A DNA stretch of 64,000 nt from JAAZBG01 sp964390065 (GTDB lineage: Bacteria; Fibrobacterota; Chitinivibrionia; Chitinivibrionales; Chitinispirillaceae). The notes beneath the pieces are model-generated. The model was not told where the DNA came from. It did not search any database and was given only the letters and a program-made list of their open reading frames with translations. This document shows, piece after piece, positions 55,191 through 64,000 of the stretch. Positions within the stretch are counted from its first letter, which is position 1; every line of letters begins with the position of its first letter. Both the position numbers and the translations under genes were made by a program. The stretch covers positions 35,427 through 99,426 of the forward strand of contig CAYMGX010000002.1 of NCBI GenBank assembly GCA_964390065.1, given 5' to 3'.

Positions 55191-56819
55191 ATGATCAGGC
55201 CAGTACAAATTCTGTTGTTTTCAAGTGTCGTTTTTACAATTGTAATCGCAGTCTCGTTTGTTGATAGAACAATGGGATTTTGCATGTCGGCAGTGCACAT
55301 TCGTACTCCGAAATTTTTCGGTGCACATAAACATGCAATTGCTTATAAGGACATTTCACAGATTGTTACAATCGGGAATACACTTGACATAAAGGAAGGT
55401 AATGCTGATGCGTCACCGGGGCTGACGGCAGCAGCATCTGGTGATACCGTGACAAAGCGGGCAGTCACATCTCTAAACACTGTGAATCAGGGTGTTGTTG
55501 GTACTACCAGAACTTCTCTCAATGGTAAGTCTAAAAAAAATTGTGCTCTGCCGGATTCTGTGTCTATTATGTCAATTGACAAAGAAAAGGTCAGTTCTCA
55601 AAGCAGTGCTACCGTTGTATCAGAAAAGTATGATGGACTGATTCGCAGTATCGATTACCCTGATGGTAACGATACATTACTGTATCCGGTTTTCAGGGCA
55701 CTATATTCGCTGGCAGCTACAAAAAAACTTGTGCATATTCTTCATTTTGGTGATTCTCAGATTGAGGGTGATCGGGTAAGCTCTTATTTACGAAACCAGT
55801 TGCAAAAACGGTTTGGCGGTGCGGGGATGGGGATGATGCCGATCGTTGCAAATGGTCCGGCATCCCTGCCGTATACGTATGAGATATCCAGCGGATGGGA
55901 ACGGTACAGTGCACAGGATAAAATTAAAAAATCTGATAATAATCGATATAGTATTTTTTTGTCATACTACAAGCTTAAATCCAGTGTTGTAAACGGTACT
56001 TATTCTTTTAACGGATGGGTAAATTTAAAATGGCCTAACACCAGCAATCCGCTTATAGGACGTTTTACAAGCTGTAAAATGTATTTTGGCAATGTAACAA
56101 CACCATTTAACGTTGAACTGGTTCAGAACGATTCGGTGTTGTACAAAAAAACGATTTCAAAATCATCGGCATTTGATTGTATTACCTGGAACTTTAAACG
56201 TCCTGAGAAGAATCTTTTTATTAAGTTTACGGGTACAGAATCCCCCGACTTTTATGGTGTTTCGTTGACATGTGACAGTGGTGTATCTCTTGATAATATA
56301 CCACTGCGCGGCAGTTCCGGACTTGAATTTACAAGTGCAGATAAATTGTTTTTCAGGCGGGTGATTAAAGATCTCAATGTTAAAATGCTCATTATGCAGT
56401 TTGGCATTAACGTAGTACCCTATAGGACATCAAATTATTCCTTTTATGAAAAAAGTTTTTCCAAACAATTAAATTTTTTGAAATCGATTGATCCGGGTTT
56501 ACAGATTATCGTTATCGGTGTCGGTGATGCAGCTCAGCAGACAGAGAATGGTATTGAATCCAGTCCGAATATAGAAAAAATCCGGGACGCACAGCGCAGT
56601 GCTGCATTTGCAAACGGGTGTGCATTCTGGGATTCCTATGAAGCGATGGGGGGGAAAAACTCAATATATAGCTGGGTGCATGCTGATCCGCCCCTGGCGC
56701 AAAAGGATTATACGCACTTGACACGTGCAGGAGCACGGATTATTGGCGAACTTTTTTTCAGGGCTTTTATTGAAGAATACACCAGATTTTCAACTAATGA
56801 GAACAGGGTTAAATCATGA
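55191..56819 (+). CDS. SGNH-hydrolase-like protein, glycan O-acetylation type
   Basis: 542 aa with an N-terminal signal anchor (IQILLFSSVVFTIVIAVSFV-like segment, residues about 5-25) and a linker of about 150 low-complexity residues. The SGNH domain follows: block I HFGDSQIEGDR (Ser189), a middle block QFGINVVPYR, and block V Asp506-Tyr-Thr-His509. An inserted beta domain of about 120 residues (residues 250-370) may bind polymer. It resembles AlgX/AlgJ-like acetyltransferases, which work with AlgI-type MBOAT proteins, one of which is encoded two genes on. Translation is coupled to the next gene (ATGA). Confidence 0.8.
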   Translation: MIRPVQILLFSSVVFTIVIAVSFVDRTMGFCMSAVHIRTPKFFGAHKHAIAYKDISQIVTIGNTLDIKEGNADASPGLTAAASGDTVTKRAVTSLNTVNQGVVGTTRTSLNGKSKKNCALPDSVSIMSIDKEKVSSQSSATVVSEKYDGLIRSIDYPDGNDTLLYPVFRALYSLAATKKLVHILHFGDSQIEGDRVSSYLRNQLQKRFGGAGMGMMPIVANGPASLPYTYEISSGWERYSAQDKIKKSDNNRYSIFLSYYKLKSSVVNGTYSFNGWVNLKWPNTSNPLIGRFTSCKMYFGNVTTPFNVELVQNDSVLYKKTISKSSAFDCITWNFKRPEKNLFIKFTGTESPDFYGVSLTCDSGVSLDNIPLRGSSGLEFTSADKLFFRRVIKDLNVKMLIMQFGINVVPYRTSNYSFYEKSFSKQLNFLKSIDPGLQIIVIGVGDAAQQTENGIESSPNIEKIRDAQRSAAFANGCAFWDSYEAMGGKNSIYSWVHADPPLAQKDYTHLTRAGARIIGELFFRAFIEEYTRFSTNENRVKS

Positions 56820-58117
56820 AAAAATGTAAATGTCATATTGCTGCAGTCCTTGTAGCACTTGTGCTATTGCCCTCACATGCCGGAATGTATGGTGTAATTG
56901 ACAGCCTGAATGTCCTGAATATAAGTGGTTGTACAAACTGGGATATCTTTAAAAACAAGATGTTATATGTTCGCAACGATTCGACAATAAATGTCAGTAT
57001 GTTTTTTATTGGGGATTCTCATGTACAGGGAGGATATAGTACCAACGCAATTCGTGAATTATTAAGAAATGACAATTTTAATGTTGGGCGCGGTTGTTCC
57101 TTTCCCTATAGTATTGCAAAAACAAATGGTCCTGAGGATTACGCAGTTAGATCAAATACAGACTGGACATATTCACGATGGGGTCAGGTGATATCAATTC
57201 CTCTTGCCGGGTATGTTGTTAGTACCAATGATACTGTGTTTTCCATGACATTTTACAATAGGAAAAAACATCCGCAGTATCCATTCAAGTCCTTGACACT
57301 ATATCATTCATCAGGTAGTATTTCGCTAAGTAGTGATATCCCACTTGATTCGGTTATCACGACAAAAAAAACAGATTGTCTTGTGGAGTCATCACTATAC
57401 TTTAGTCAACGAACTGATTCATGTACGATTAATTTTATTATTCATACTGCAAATGAGGAGTTTTCGCTATTTCTTATTCGTCAGAAGGATACGCTTGAAA
57501 ATGTGACAGTGAATGCTCTTGGTATGAATGGTATTTCCTATAAACATTATAATAATAAAGTCGATTTGAAACTGCTTCCGGTAATTAATCCGGACCTTAT
57601 GGTGATAGCCCTTGGTACCAATGATGTTTTTTCTGGATACGCAGATACTGTGGATTTACGTAGTAATATAACCGCCCTGATTACGAAAGTACGACAATTG
57701 CTTCCGCAAACTGCACTACTGCTCGTAACGCCGAATGATCATCTTATTAAGAAACGCTATAAAAACAGGGTGTTATCGCTTGCATGTGAGATTATCAGGG
57801 ATGTTGCTAAAAAGGAACAATGTGGTATATGGGATTTTTATTCGATTATGGGTGGCGACAGCAGTGTCAGGCGCTGGCGTAAGAAAGAATTGATTCATAC
57901 CGACTATGTTCACTTGACCAAAAGAGGGTATGCATATCAGGGTGAGCTGTTTTATAATGCATTAAAAAATGCAATTTTTGATTCTCTTGGCAATGATCAA
58001 TTCCCTAAATCTCAACAGTCTCCCATTACAGAATCTTTATCTCCGGAGACTACACAGACTGGCCGCGATCAGCCAGGAATAGACTCAGGGAATGCGGTTC
58101 CTGAGAGAGTAGAATAA
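56816..58117 (+). CDS. Second SGNH-hydrolase-like protein
   Basis: 433 aa with a signal peptide (CHIAAVLVALVLLPSHA). SGNH blocks: FFIGDSHVQGG (Ser68), ALGTNDVFSG, and HTDYVHLTKRGY (Asp363, His366). The C-terminus is a hydrophilic tail. Shares the fold and position of the previous protein but is clearly diverged from it. Probably a periplasmic acetyltransferase or esterase acting on a polymer. The start overlaps the upstream stop by 4 bases. Confidence 0.8.
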   Translation: MKKCKCHIAAVLVALVLLPSHAGMYGVIDSLNVLNISGCTNWDIFKNKMLYVRNDSTINVSMFFIGDSHVQGGYSTNAIRELLRNDNFNVGRGCSFPYSIAKTNGPEDYAVRSNTDWTYSRWGQVISIPLAGYVVSTNDTVFSMTFYNRKKHPQYPFKSLTLYHSSGSISLSSDIPLDSVITTKKTDCLVESSLYFSQRTDSCTINFIIHTANEEFSLFLIRQKDTLENVTVNALGMNGISYKHYNNKVDLKLLPVINPDLMVIALGTNDVFSGYADTVDLRSNITALITKVRQLLPQTALLLVTPNDHLIKKRYKNRVLSLACEIIRDVAKKEQCGIWDFYSIMGGDSSVRRWRKKELIHTDYVHLTKRGYAYQGELFYNALKNAIFDSLGNDQFPKSQQSPITESLSPETTQTGRDQPGIDSGNAVPERVE

Positions 58118-58134
58118 ACTATCAGGAAATAATT

Positions 58135-59682
58135 ATGACAGACTCAATCATTACCCTGTTGATGACAATGATATCGTACATTACGGGAAATCTGGCTTAT
58201 AATCCCGGAATACCGCTTCTCTTTACACAGTCATTTTTCTGGGGGTTCTTTACCGTTGTTCTTGCGGTTTATTCTGTTGTCTATAAAAACTTACAGTTAC
58301 GGAATGCATTTTTATTTATTGTCAGCCTGTATTTTTATTATAAGAGCAGTGGATGGTTTGTCGTAATGCTTATGGTGTCAATTCTGGCGCATTACTATAT
58401 AGGAAATCAGCTTTTTAAATCAAAGAATGTGAATGTTCGAAAATGGCTGGTAGCTGCAAGTGTTTTTGTATCACTGCTGCTGCTGTCATATTTTAAATAT
58501 ACTTACTTTTTTACAGCTCTTTTTAATGATATTTTTTCAACTGATTACACTGCCGTCAATTACCTTTCGCTATGGAGTAACAGCCTGTTCGGATCGCATT
58601 TTGATGTCGGAAAAATACTCCTTCCGGCAGGAATATCCTTCTTTACCTTTCATGCATTAAGTTACACGATCGATATTTACAAAGGAAAAACAACTCCTGC
58701 AAAAAATGTTGCTGATTTTGGTTTTTATCTTGCATTTTTTCCACAGCTTGTTGCCGGGCCTATTATCAGGGCCAGTGAGTTTATTCCTCAGGTTTACAAA
58801 GAATATATACTGACAAAAGAAGAGTTCGGACGGGCGGTTTTTCTGATTCTATGCGGACTTGTCAAGAAAATGGTGATATCCGATTATATCTCGCATAATT
58901 TTGTGGATCGGGTTTTTGATACACCAGGAGCTTATACCGGATTAGAGAATCTGATTGCTGTTTACGGATACGCATTACAGATCTACTGTGATTTCAGTGG
59001 CTATACCGATATTGCCATTGGAATAGCATTACTTTTGGGATTCAGAATACCACCGAATTTTAATTCGCCCTACAAAGCGAATAATCTAACCGATTTCTGG
59101 CGCAGATGGCATATATCACTATCATCCTGCCTGAGAGATTATTTGTATATTGCGCTTGGGGGAAATCGTAAAGGTAAAGTACGAATGTATGTAAACCTTA
59201 TCATTACGATGGTGCTTGGCGGTTTGTGGCATGGTGCAAACTGGCGATTTGTGATCTGGGGTGCAATTCATGGACTTGGATTGACAATTCATAAGCTGGT
59301 TCCGCAGCAGTATCATTTCAGCGGAAAGAATGCAACAAGTCGCTTTACAGCACGTTTTCTGACCTTTAATGTTGTATGTTTTGCCTGGATATTTTTCAGG
59401 GCCGCTGATATGACTGTTGTAAAGGATATGATGGGACAGATGCTGTTTCATTTTGATGTGTCGATACTTCCACAGTTTCTATCCGGGTATTGGAAAGTTA
59501 CACTGATACTACTTGCAGGGTATTGTGCTCACTGGTTCCCGGATGCATGGAAGCTGACGGTCAGAAATAGTTTTATCGGATACCCGGTATTTACAAAAGT
59601 TATAGTATCGGTTGTGGTGATATTTTTTATTTATCAATTCAAAACATCAGTGCTTCAGCCGTTTATCTATTTCCAGTTCTGA
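58135..59682 (+). CDS. MBOAT O-acyltransferase, AlgI-like
   Basis: 515 aa with about 11 membrane segments. Family motifs: LPAGISFFTFHALSYTIDIYKG, FPQLVAGPIIRASEFIPQ, QIYCDFSGYTDIAIGIA, NFNSPYKANNLTDFWRRWHISLSSCLRDYLYI, and the catalytic histidines in GLWHGANW (His366) and WGAIHGLG (His379). It moves acyl groups across the inner membrane to periplasmic SGNH partners. AGGAAA precedes the ATG. Confidence 0.95.
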   Translation: MTDSIITLLMTMISYITGNLAYNPGIPLLFTQSFFWGFFTVVLAVYSVVYKNLQLRNAFLFIVSLYFYYKSSGWFVVMLMVSILAHYYIGNQLFKSKNVNVRKWLVAASVFVSLLLLSYFKYTYFFTALFNDIFSTDYTAVNYLSLWSNSLFGSHFDVGKILLPAGISFFTFHALSYTIDIYKGKTTPAKNVADFGFYLAFFPQLVAGPIIRASEFIPQVYKEYILTKEEFGRAVFLILCGLVKKMVISDYISHNFVDRVFDTPGAYTGLENLIAVYGYALQIYCDFSGYTDIAIGIALLLGFRIPPNFNSPYKANNLTDFWRRWHISLSSCLRDYLYIALGGNRKGKVRMYVNLIITMVLGGLWHGANWRFVIWGAIHGLGLTIHKLVPQQYHFSGKNATSRFTARFLTFNVVCFAWIFFRAADMTVVKDMMGQMLFHFDVSILPQFLSGYWKVTLILLAGYCAHWFPDAWKLTVRNSFIGYPVFTKVIVSVVVIFFIYQFKTSVLQPFIYFQF

Positions 59683-59719
59683 TTAACTATATCGTTGCCG
59701 GGTTACAACCGGTCGGATA

Positions 59720-62700
59720 TTGGTAAATGATCTTAGAACTGTGAACGTTAGTTTGAATGAACTAAACCAGTATGTATTTAATAGCATTGATACAGGTATT
59801 GTTCTATTGAGTGCCACAGCCACCGACAGTAAAGGCAATACGACAACAACAGAAAAACAACTCCACATATCAAATACAACCGATAATATTCCGCCAACAC
59901 TCTCAATGTCGGTTGGAGCACCATCACTTATTGTCGATCAACCTGTAACGGTTATCGTTACTGTAAACGATGATATTGCACTTGACACAGAGCGTGTGTG
60001 GCTCTTTGTAAATAGCGATAAAGTACCTCTTGTTAATGGTACTGCTCAGTTTACACCATCAATGAAGGGAAATTATGCAGTACGGGCGGTTGCATATGAT
60101 ATGGCCGGTAACTATAAAGATACGCTTGTGACACTATTTGCCGCATATAACGGAACTGATGTTACACCGCCGGTTGCAGAACTTGTAACACCTGATGATA
60201 CCACGCTGTATACGAAAACGGAAATAACCGGTACCGCCAGTGATGACAATTTTGCTTATTATACGTTACGCTATCTATTGAATGATACCCGTGACACCGT
60301 CGGGTTTTTCAGATCAGCATCTCCTGTTGTCAATAGCACACTTGGCACACTTGATCCATCAACAATGAAAAACGGGGCATATCAGCTACTGCTTACGGTG
60401 TATGATAAAGCAGGCAACGGCCTTGTTGACAAAACATATATCACCGTTGATGGCCAACTAAAAACGGGCATCTTTACACTTGCATTTGAAGACCTCAGTT
60501 TCCAGTTGCCGGGTGTCAACTGTCAGACGGTTCGGACCTATGACAGCAGGAATAAAGCACAAGGTGACTTCGGTTTCGGATGGTCACTTGATATCCATTC
60601 TGTTAAACTGACGGAAAGCTGTAAACCGGGTGATTTTTGGTCGATCAGGGAAACCAAGCATGGAATATCTATGCCATCCACCTATTCTCTTGATGCAACA
60701 CGAAATCACACGATTAACATTGCAATACCTGGCGGAAGAACACAGTCATTCAAAGCTGAAGCAAAGTTCTTTAACCAGTATGATCCTACGTATGGTGAAA
60801 TCGTTTATACTCCACAGGCTGGCACTTACAGTCAACTCGAAGCGCTTAATGCTTCCAATTTCTACGTAATGGGTGGTGTGCTGTATGATGAAGGTGGAGA
60901 TTATAGTGAAGCATACAATCCGCAACAGTATAAACTCACACTGGCTGACGGAACGTCATATATAATCGATCAGAATCTTGGCGGTGTTACAAAAATAGAA
61001 GATCCGAATAATAACCGTATTACTATCACTTCTGGAGGTATTACCCTTTCTGCCGATCAGTCAATTGTGTTCACACGGGATTCACAGAATCGTATTGCAC
61101 AGATAAGTGATAATACCGGTCGTGTACTGCAATACTTCTATGACGGGCTCGGGAATCTATCAAAAGTAATCGATCCTGCAGGCGCAATAACACGCTTTAA
61201 ATACAATCAGGATCACTATTTACAGGAGATAATCGATCCCCGCGGTGTTCGTGCTGCACGTGTTGAGTATGATGACGATGGGCGGATGATCCGTCAGATT
61301 AATCCGGCAGGGGATACGGGGCTGTTTACACATGATATGGATAATAATCGTGAGGTAATGTCTGATTTCCGCGGAAATGAGACAGCGTATATTTATGACA
61401 GCCGTGGTAATGTATTGACAAAAACAGACACAGCAGGTAATGAGTGGGGGTATGCGTACGATCAGTATGATAATGTCATTGCAACTGTTGATCCGTATAA
61501 TCATCAGAAGAGTTCAACCTTTGATGCACGCGGAAACGAGCTGTCATCAACTGATGAGATTAACAGAACGGTAACACGAACCTATACTGCTTCCGGGAAG
61601 ATTGCAACAGAGGTGGACGCTCTTAACAGAACTACACGGTATGACTACGATGCCCGCGGTAATCTTCTGACCGTTACCGGACCTGACAATACGGTAACAA
61701 GCACCAGAACCTATGATGCGTTTGGCAACGTGCTTACCGAAAAAGACGCTCTCGGGTTCAGCACACAGTACACCTACGATAATCAGGGGCGCATGGTGTC
61801 AAAGACCGATCCTGCAGGGCGTACGACACGGTTTGTTCTGGATAGCCGCGGTAATACGGTCATGGAAATTAATCACTCTGGTGATACTACACGAAGTGTC
61901 TATGATATCAAAGGTAACCTGATCATGAGTATCAGTCCGACCGGTGATACAAGCCATAGTGAATATAATGTATTTGGTAAAGTAACCCGGCAGATTGATG
62001 TAAAGGGAAATACCACGGTGTTTGAGTATGATATCTTCGGACAGCTCAAACGAACAGTCGCACCTGACATTACATTTACAGAAAAAGAGTATGATGCCGA
62101 TGGTAATACGATTGCATCCATTGATGAAACCGGTCGCAGAACTGAATTCGAATACGATTTTGAAAAGCGTGTAATCCGTACTATCGCTCCCGATAAGTCT
62201 GCAACGCGAACTGTATACGACAAGCTCGGAAGACGAACTGCATCAATCGATGCAAAGGGGTACCGTACAGAGTATGAGTATGATCCAGCAGGAAATAATA
62301 CCATCGTTCGCGATCCGTATGGTAATCAGACTACGTATATTTATGATGATGCAAACCGTAAAGTGGAAATGATCGATGTACTGAGCCAGCATACATCGTA
62401 TGCGTATGATGATTACGACAGGCTTGTAAGAACTACCTTTGATGACAACACGTATACTGAAACGTCCTACGATGCAAACGGAAGAAAAACTGCGGAACGC
62501 GATCAGGAGGGTAAGGTTACACAGTTTGCCTATGATTCACTGGGTAATCTTGTAACTGTAACCGATGCGATGAACCATGTAACACGGTACACCTATGATA
62601 GCAATAATAACCGCATCTCACAGACCGATGCAAATAATCATGCGACCACAATGGAATACGATCGTTACAATCGTATGACAAAGAGAACATATCCGGGTAA

Positions 62701-63061
62701 CGGCCAGGAACGTTTCGGGTATGATATCAGTGGTGCGATGCTCTATAAGGTAAGCGGCACCGACAGTACGGTATATACGTATGATAAGAGGAACCGCGAA
62801 ATTCTGCGCACTTTTGCAAGTGGTCATACGGTAAGAACCACCTATACTACAGATGGTAAACGTGATTCGGTCGTTGATCACCGTGGTGTAACAACGTATG
62901 CGCATGATTCACTTACCGGACAATTGACACGTATCATTAATCCGGACAGCTCATGGATCGAATATGCGTATGATGTCAATAAAAACCGTGTAATGACTAT
63001 TACACCATGGGACGAAACACGCTATACCTACGATTCACTTAACAGGTTATTCCTGGATTGA
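59720..63061 (+). CDS. RHS/YD-repeat protein, N-terminal and repeat part
   Basis: 1113 aa. It begins 38 bp after the MBOAT stop at a TTG with no ribosome site and no signal peptide. The first residues already belong to an Ig/cadherin-like domain, so the 5' end looks truncated. Beta domains (NIPPTLSMSVGAPSLIVDQP; TPPVAELVTPDDTTLYTKTE) come first. From about residue 430 onward there are many YD repeats (YDARGNLLTVTGPDNTVTST-like). The frame stops at 63061 (TGA). Removing one C of a CC pair at 63052-63053 would join it to the next frame, so a single-base frameshift splits one RHS gene. Confidence 0.85.
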   Translation: MVNDLRTVNVSLNELNQYVFNSIDTGIVLLSATATDSKGNTTTTEKQLHISNTTDNIPPTLSMSVGAPSLIVDQPVTVIVTVNDDIALDTERVWLFVNSDKVPLVNGTAQFTPSMKGNYAVRAVAYDMAGNYKDTLVTLFAAYNGTDVTPPVAELVTPDDTTLYTKTEITGTASDDNFAYYTLRYLLNDTRDTVGFFRSASPVVNSTLGTLDPSTMKNGAYQLLLTVYDKAGNGLVDKTYITVDGQLKTGIFTLAFEDLSFQLPGVNCQTVRTYDSRNKAQGDFGFGWSLDIHSVKLTESCKPGDFWSIRETKHGISMPSTYSLDATRNHTINIAIPGGRTQSFKAEAKFFNQYDPTYGEIVYTPQAGTYSQLEALNASNFYVMGGVLYDEGGDYSEAYNPQQYKLTLADGTSYIIDQNLGGVTKIEDPNNNRITITSGGITLSADQSIVFTRDSQNRIAQISDNTGRVLQYFYDGLGNLSKVIDPAGAITRFKYNQDHYLQEIIDPRGVRAARVEYDDDGRMIRQINPAGDTGLFTHDMDNNREVMSDFRGNETAYIYDSRGNVLTKTDTAGNEWGYAYDQYDNVIATVDPYNHQKSSTFDARGNELSSTDEINRTVTRTYTASGKIATEVDALNRTTRYDYDARGNLLTVTGPDNTVTSTRTYDAFGNVLTEKDALGFSTQYTYDNQGRMVSKTDPAGRTTRFVLDSRGNTVMEINHSGDTTRSVYDIKGNLIMSISPTGDTSHSEYNVFGKVTRQIDVKGNTTVFEYDIFGQLKRTVAPDITFTEKEYDADGNTIASIDETGRRTEFEYDFEKRVIRTIAPDKSATRTVYDKLGRRTASIDAKGYRTEYEYDPAGNNTIVRDPYGNQTTYIYDDANRKVEMIDVLSQHTSYAYDDYDRLVRTTFDDNTYTETSYDANGRKTAERDQEGKVTQFAYDSLGNLVTVTDAMNHVTRYTYDSNNNRISQTDANNHATTMEYDRYNRMTKRTYPGNGQERFGYDISGAMLYKVSGTDSTVYTYDKRNREILRTFASGHTVRTTYTTDGKRDSVVDHRGVTTYAHDSLTGQLTRIINPDSSWIEYAYDVNKNRVMTITPWDETRYTYDSLNRLFLD

Positions 63062-64000
63062 TGACGACAGACTTGAAACAATAGTATCCCCGAATGATAC
63101 AATTAGATATGCCTATGATGCCGACAATATGCGTGTATCGTCGGTTGCATCTGGTGGTGACAAGTTGTATCTTGTTGATAAATCACTGCCCTACGGTCAG
63201 GTGATTGCAGAGTACGACAATACAGGCTCTTTGAAATGCGGCTACGTCTACGGTCTTGAGCGGATCAGCCAGCGCAGGGGTGATGCAAAGCATTATTATG
63301 TTGCTGATGGACAAGGATCAATTCGCACCTTGACAGATACAGCAGGCACTATTACCGATACCTACTTTTACACCGCCTTCGGTAAGGAACTTGCTAAAAC
63401 AGGAACCACGGAGAATGAGTTCCGGTATGTTGGTGAGCAGTGGGATCCGAATGCAGGGTTTTACTATCTGCGGGCACGGTGGTATGATCAGTCAACTGGA
63501 CGTTTTGCGAGTGTTGATCCGTTTGCGGGAGATCCGCAGGCACCGGTGAGTTTGCATCGGTATTTGTATGGGAATGCGAGTCCGGTATATTTTACAGATC
63601 CTAGTGGTAAAATATCTCCTCAAATGTTCGCCGCACTATCAATAATTAGTGCGTTAACCTTAAGAGTTGCACCAAGTGCTGGACAAGTTGTACTGTGGGC
63701 AAATAGAATTGTTCCTAATTCTGTTGCATTAGCGCAAAATTTAGTTCGTGCTGGAATAACAAGGCCTGCAGGAACCGCAGCCCATCATATTGTTGCTGGG
63801 ATGGCACAGTTATCTTATCCTGCGAGGAATATTTTATTTAAATATGGTGTAGAAATCAACGAAGCTTCTAACGGTATTTTCCTAAATATTTCTGTTCATT
63901 GGGGAATACATAGTACGAAATATTACAATGCTGTAAATGCGCTAATAACAAAATGCAAATCTCGTGCTGATGTTATTACAACATTGGAGTTTATTAAAGC
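63054..64000 (+). CDS. RHS core plus AHH nuclease toxin tip (partial, frameshifted)
   Basis: Continuation in the +1 frame, open to the window end. It has the RHS-associated core (FRYVGEQWDPNAGFYYLRARWYDQ, RFASVDPFAGDPQ), then the boundary FTDPSGK. The variable tip reads GTAAHHIVAGMAQLSYPARN (His codons at 63783 and 63786) and INEASNGIFLN with HSTKYYNAVNALI, the AHH family of HNH-like nucleases found in polymorphic toxins. The stop and any immunity gene lie outside the window. Confidence 0.85.

Noticed and set aside
59720..63061. Repeated YD units as a CRISPR or DNA tandem array
   Set aside because: The repeats are degenerate at DNA level and periodic only as protein; no spacer structure.

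Overview
The window is a bacterial chromosome segment of moderately low GC and high coding density. It most likely comes from the Fibrobacterota (Chitinivibrionia/Chitinispirillales-like). Supports are a fibro-slime (PA14-like) surface protein at 23-1906, secreted proteins ending in type IX secretion/FlgD-like C-terminal modules (23-1906 and 19545-21749), and a didermal gene set (lipoproteins, flippase, GT9 heptosyltransferase-like enzymes). The phylum call is inference; no rRNA is present.

Layout. 1-8 kb: surface and secreted proteins (fibro-slime protein, a 1136-aa Ig-repeat protein with calcium-type loops) around a TrpB2 enzyme. 8-14.5 kb: housekeeping genes (PDZ/radical-SAM DUF512 protein, RluB-type pseudouridine synthase, phosphoglycolate phosphatase, N-acetylglutamate synthase, enolase). 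14.6-21.8 kb: a surface-polysaccharide cluster (FemAB-like acyltransferase, GT4, flippase, GT9) and a propeller protein. It holds a 100-N gap whose two flanks are an exact 55-bp duplication; collapsing it restores an intact GT4 gene. 21.9 kb: tRNA-Ala(CGC) with a clear terminator. 22-31 kb: an STAS regulator, an operon of an alpha/alpha-toroid protein with YkgJ, GSCFA and GT9 proteins, then PHP, YqgE/AlgH, YkgJ and ZupT genes. 31-36.5 kb: TypA/BipA, a decayed stretch, a DUF2141-like and a DUF3465 protein, and a cation/proton antiporter.

36.6-43.2 kb is the most promising unexplained unit. A leader with mutually exclusive stems and a perfect 34-bp inverted repeat precedes a CheX-like protein, a PAS histidine kinase and a sigma-54 (NtrC-type) response regulator. 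A sigma-54 promoter match (40705-40721) then leads into two related small beta-rich proteins flanking an unknown 325-aa protein, and finally a GmhB-like phosphatase with an Asp-to-Asn change in its active site. The simplest reading is a two-component, sigma-54-driven cassette whose output proteins are uncharacterised.

43.4-52.1 kb: a minus-strand operon for a divergent Dpp/Opp-type ABC transporter. It encodes a 794-aa lipoprotein, a membrane-tethered solute-binding protein, a secreted protein of unknown function, two permeases and a fused double ATPase, with strong hairpins between the first three cistrons. 52.4-54.9 kb: a stand-alone four-helix-bundle sensor domain and MalQ. 55-59.7 kb: two SGNH-hydrolase-like proteins and an AlgI-type MBOAT, a polymer O-acetylation cassette. 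59.7-64 kb: an RHS/YD-repeat polymorphic toxin gene without an N-terminal export signal, broken by a frameshift and ending in an AHH-type nuclease tip; it runs off the window.
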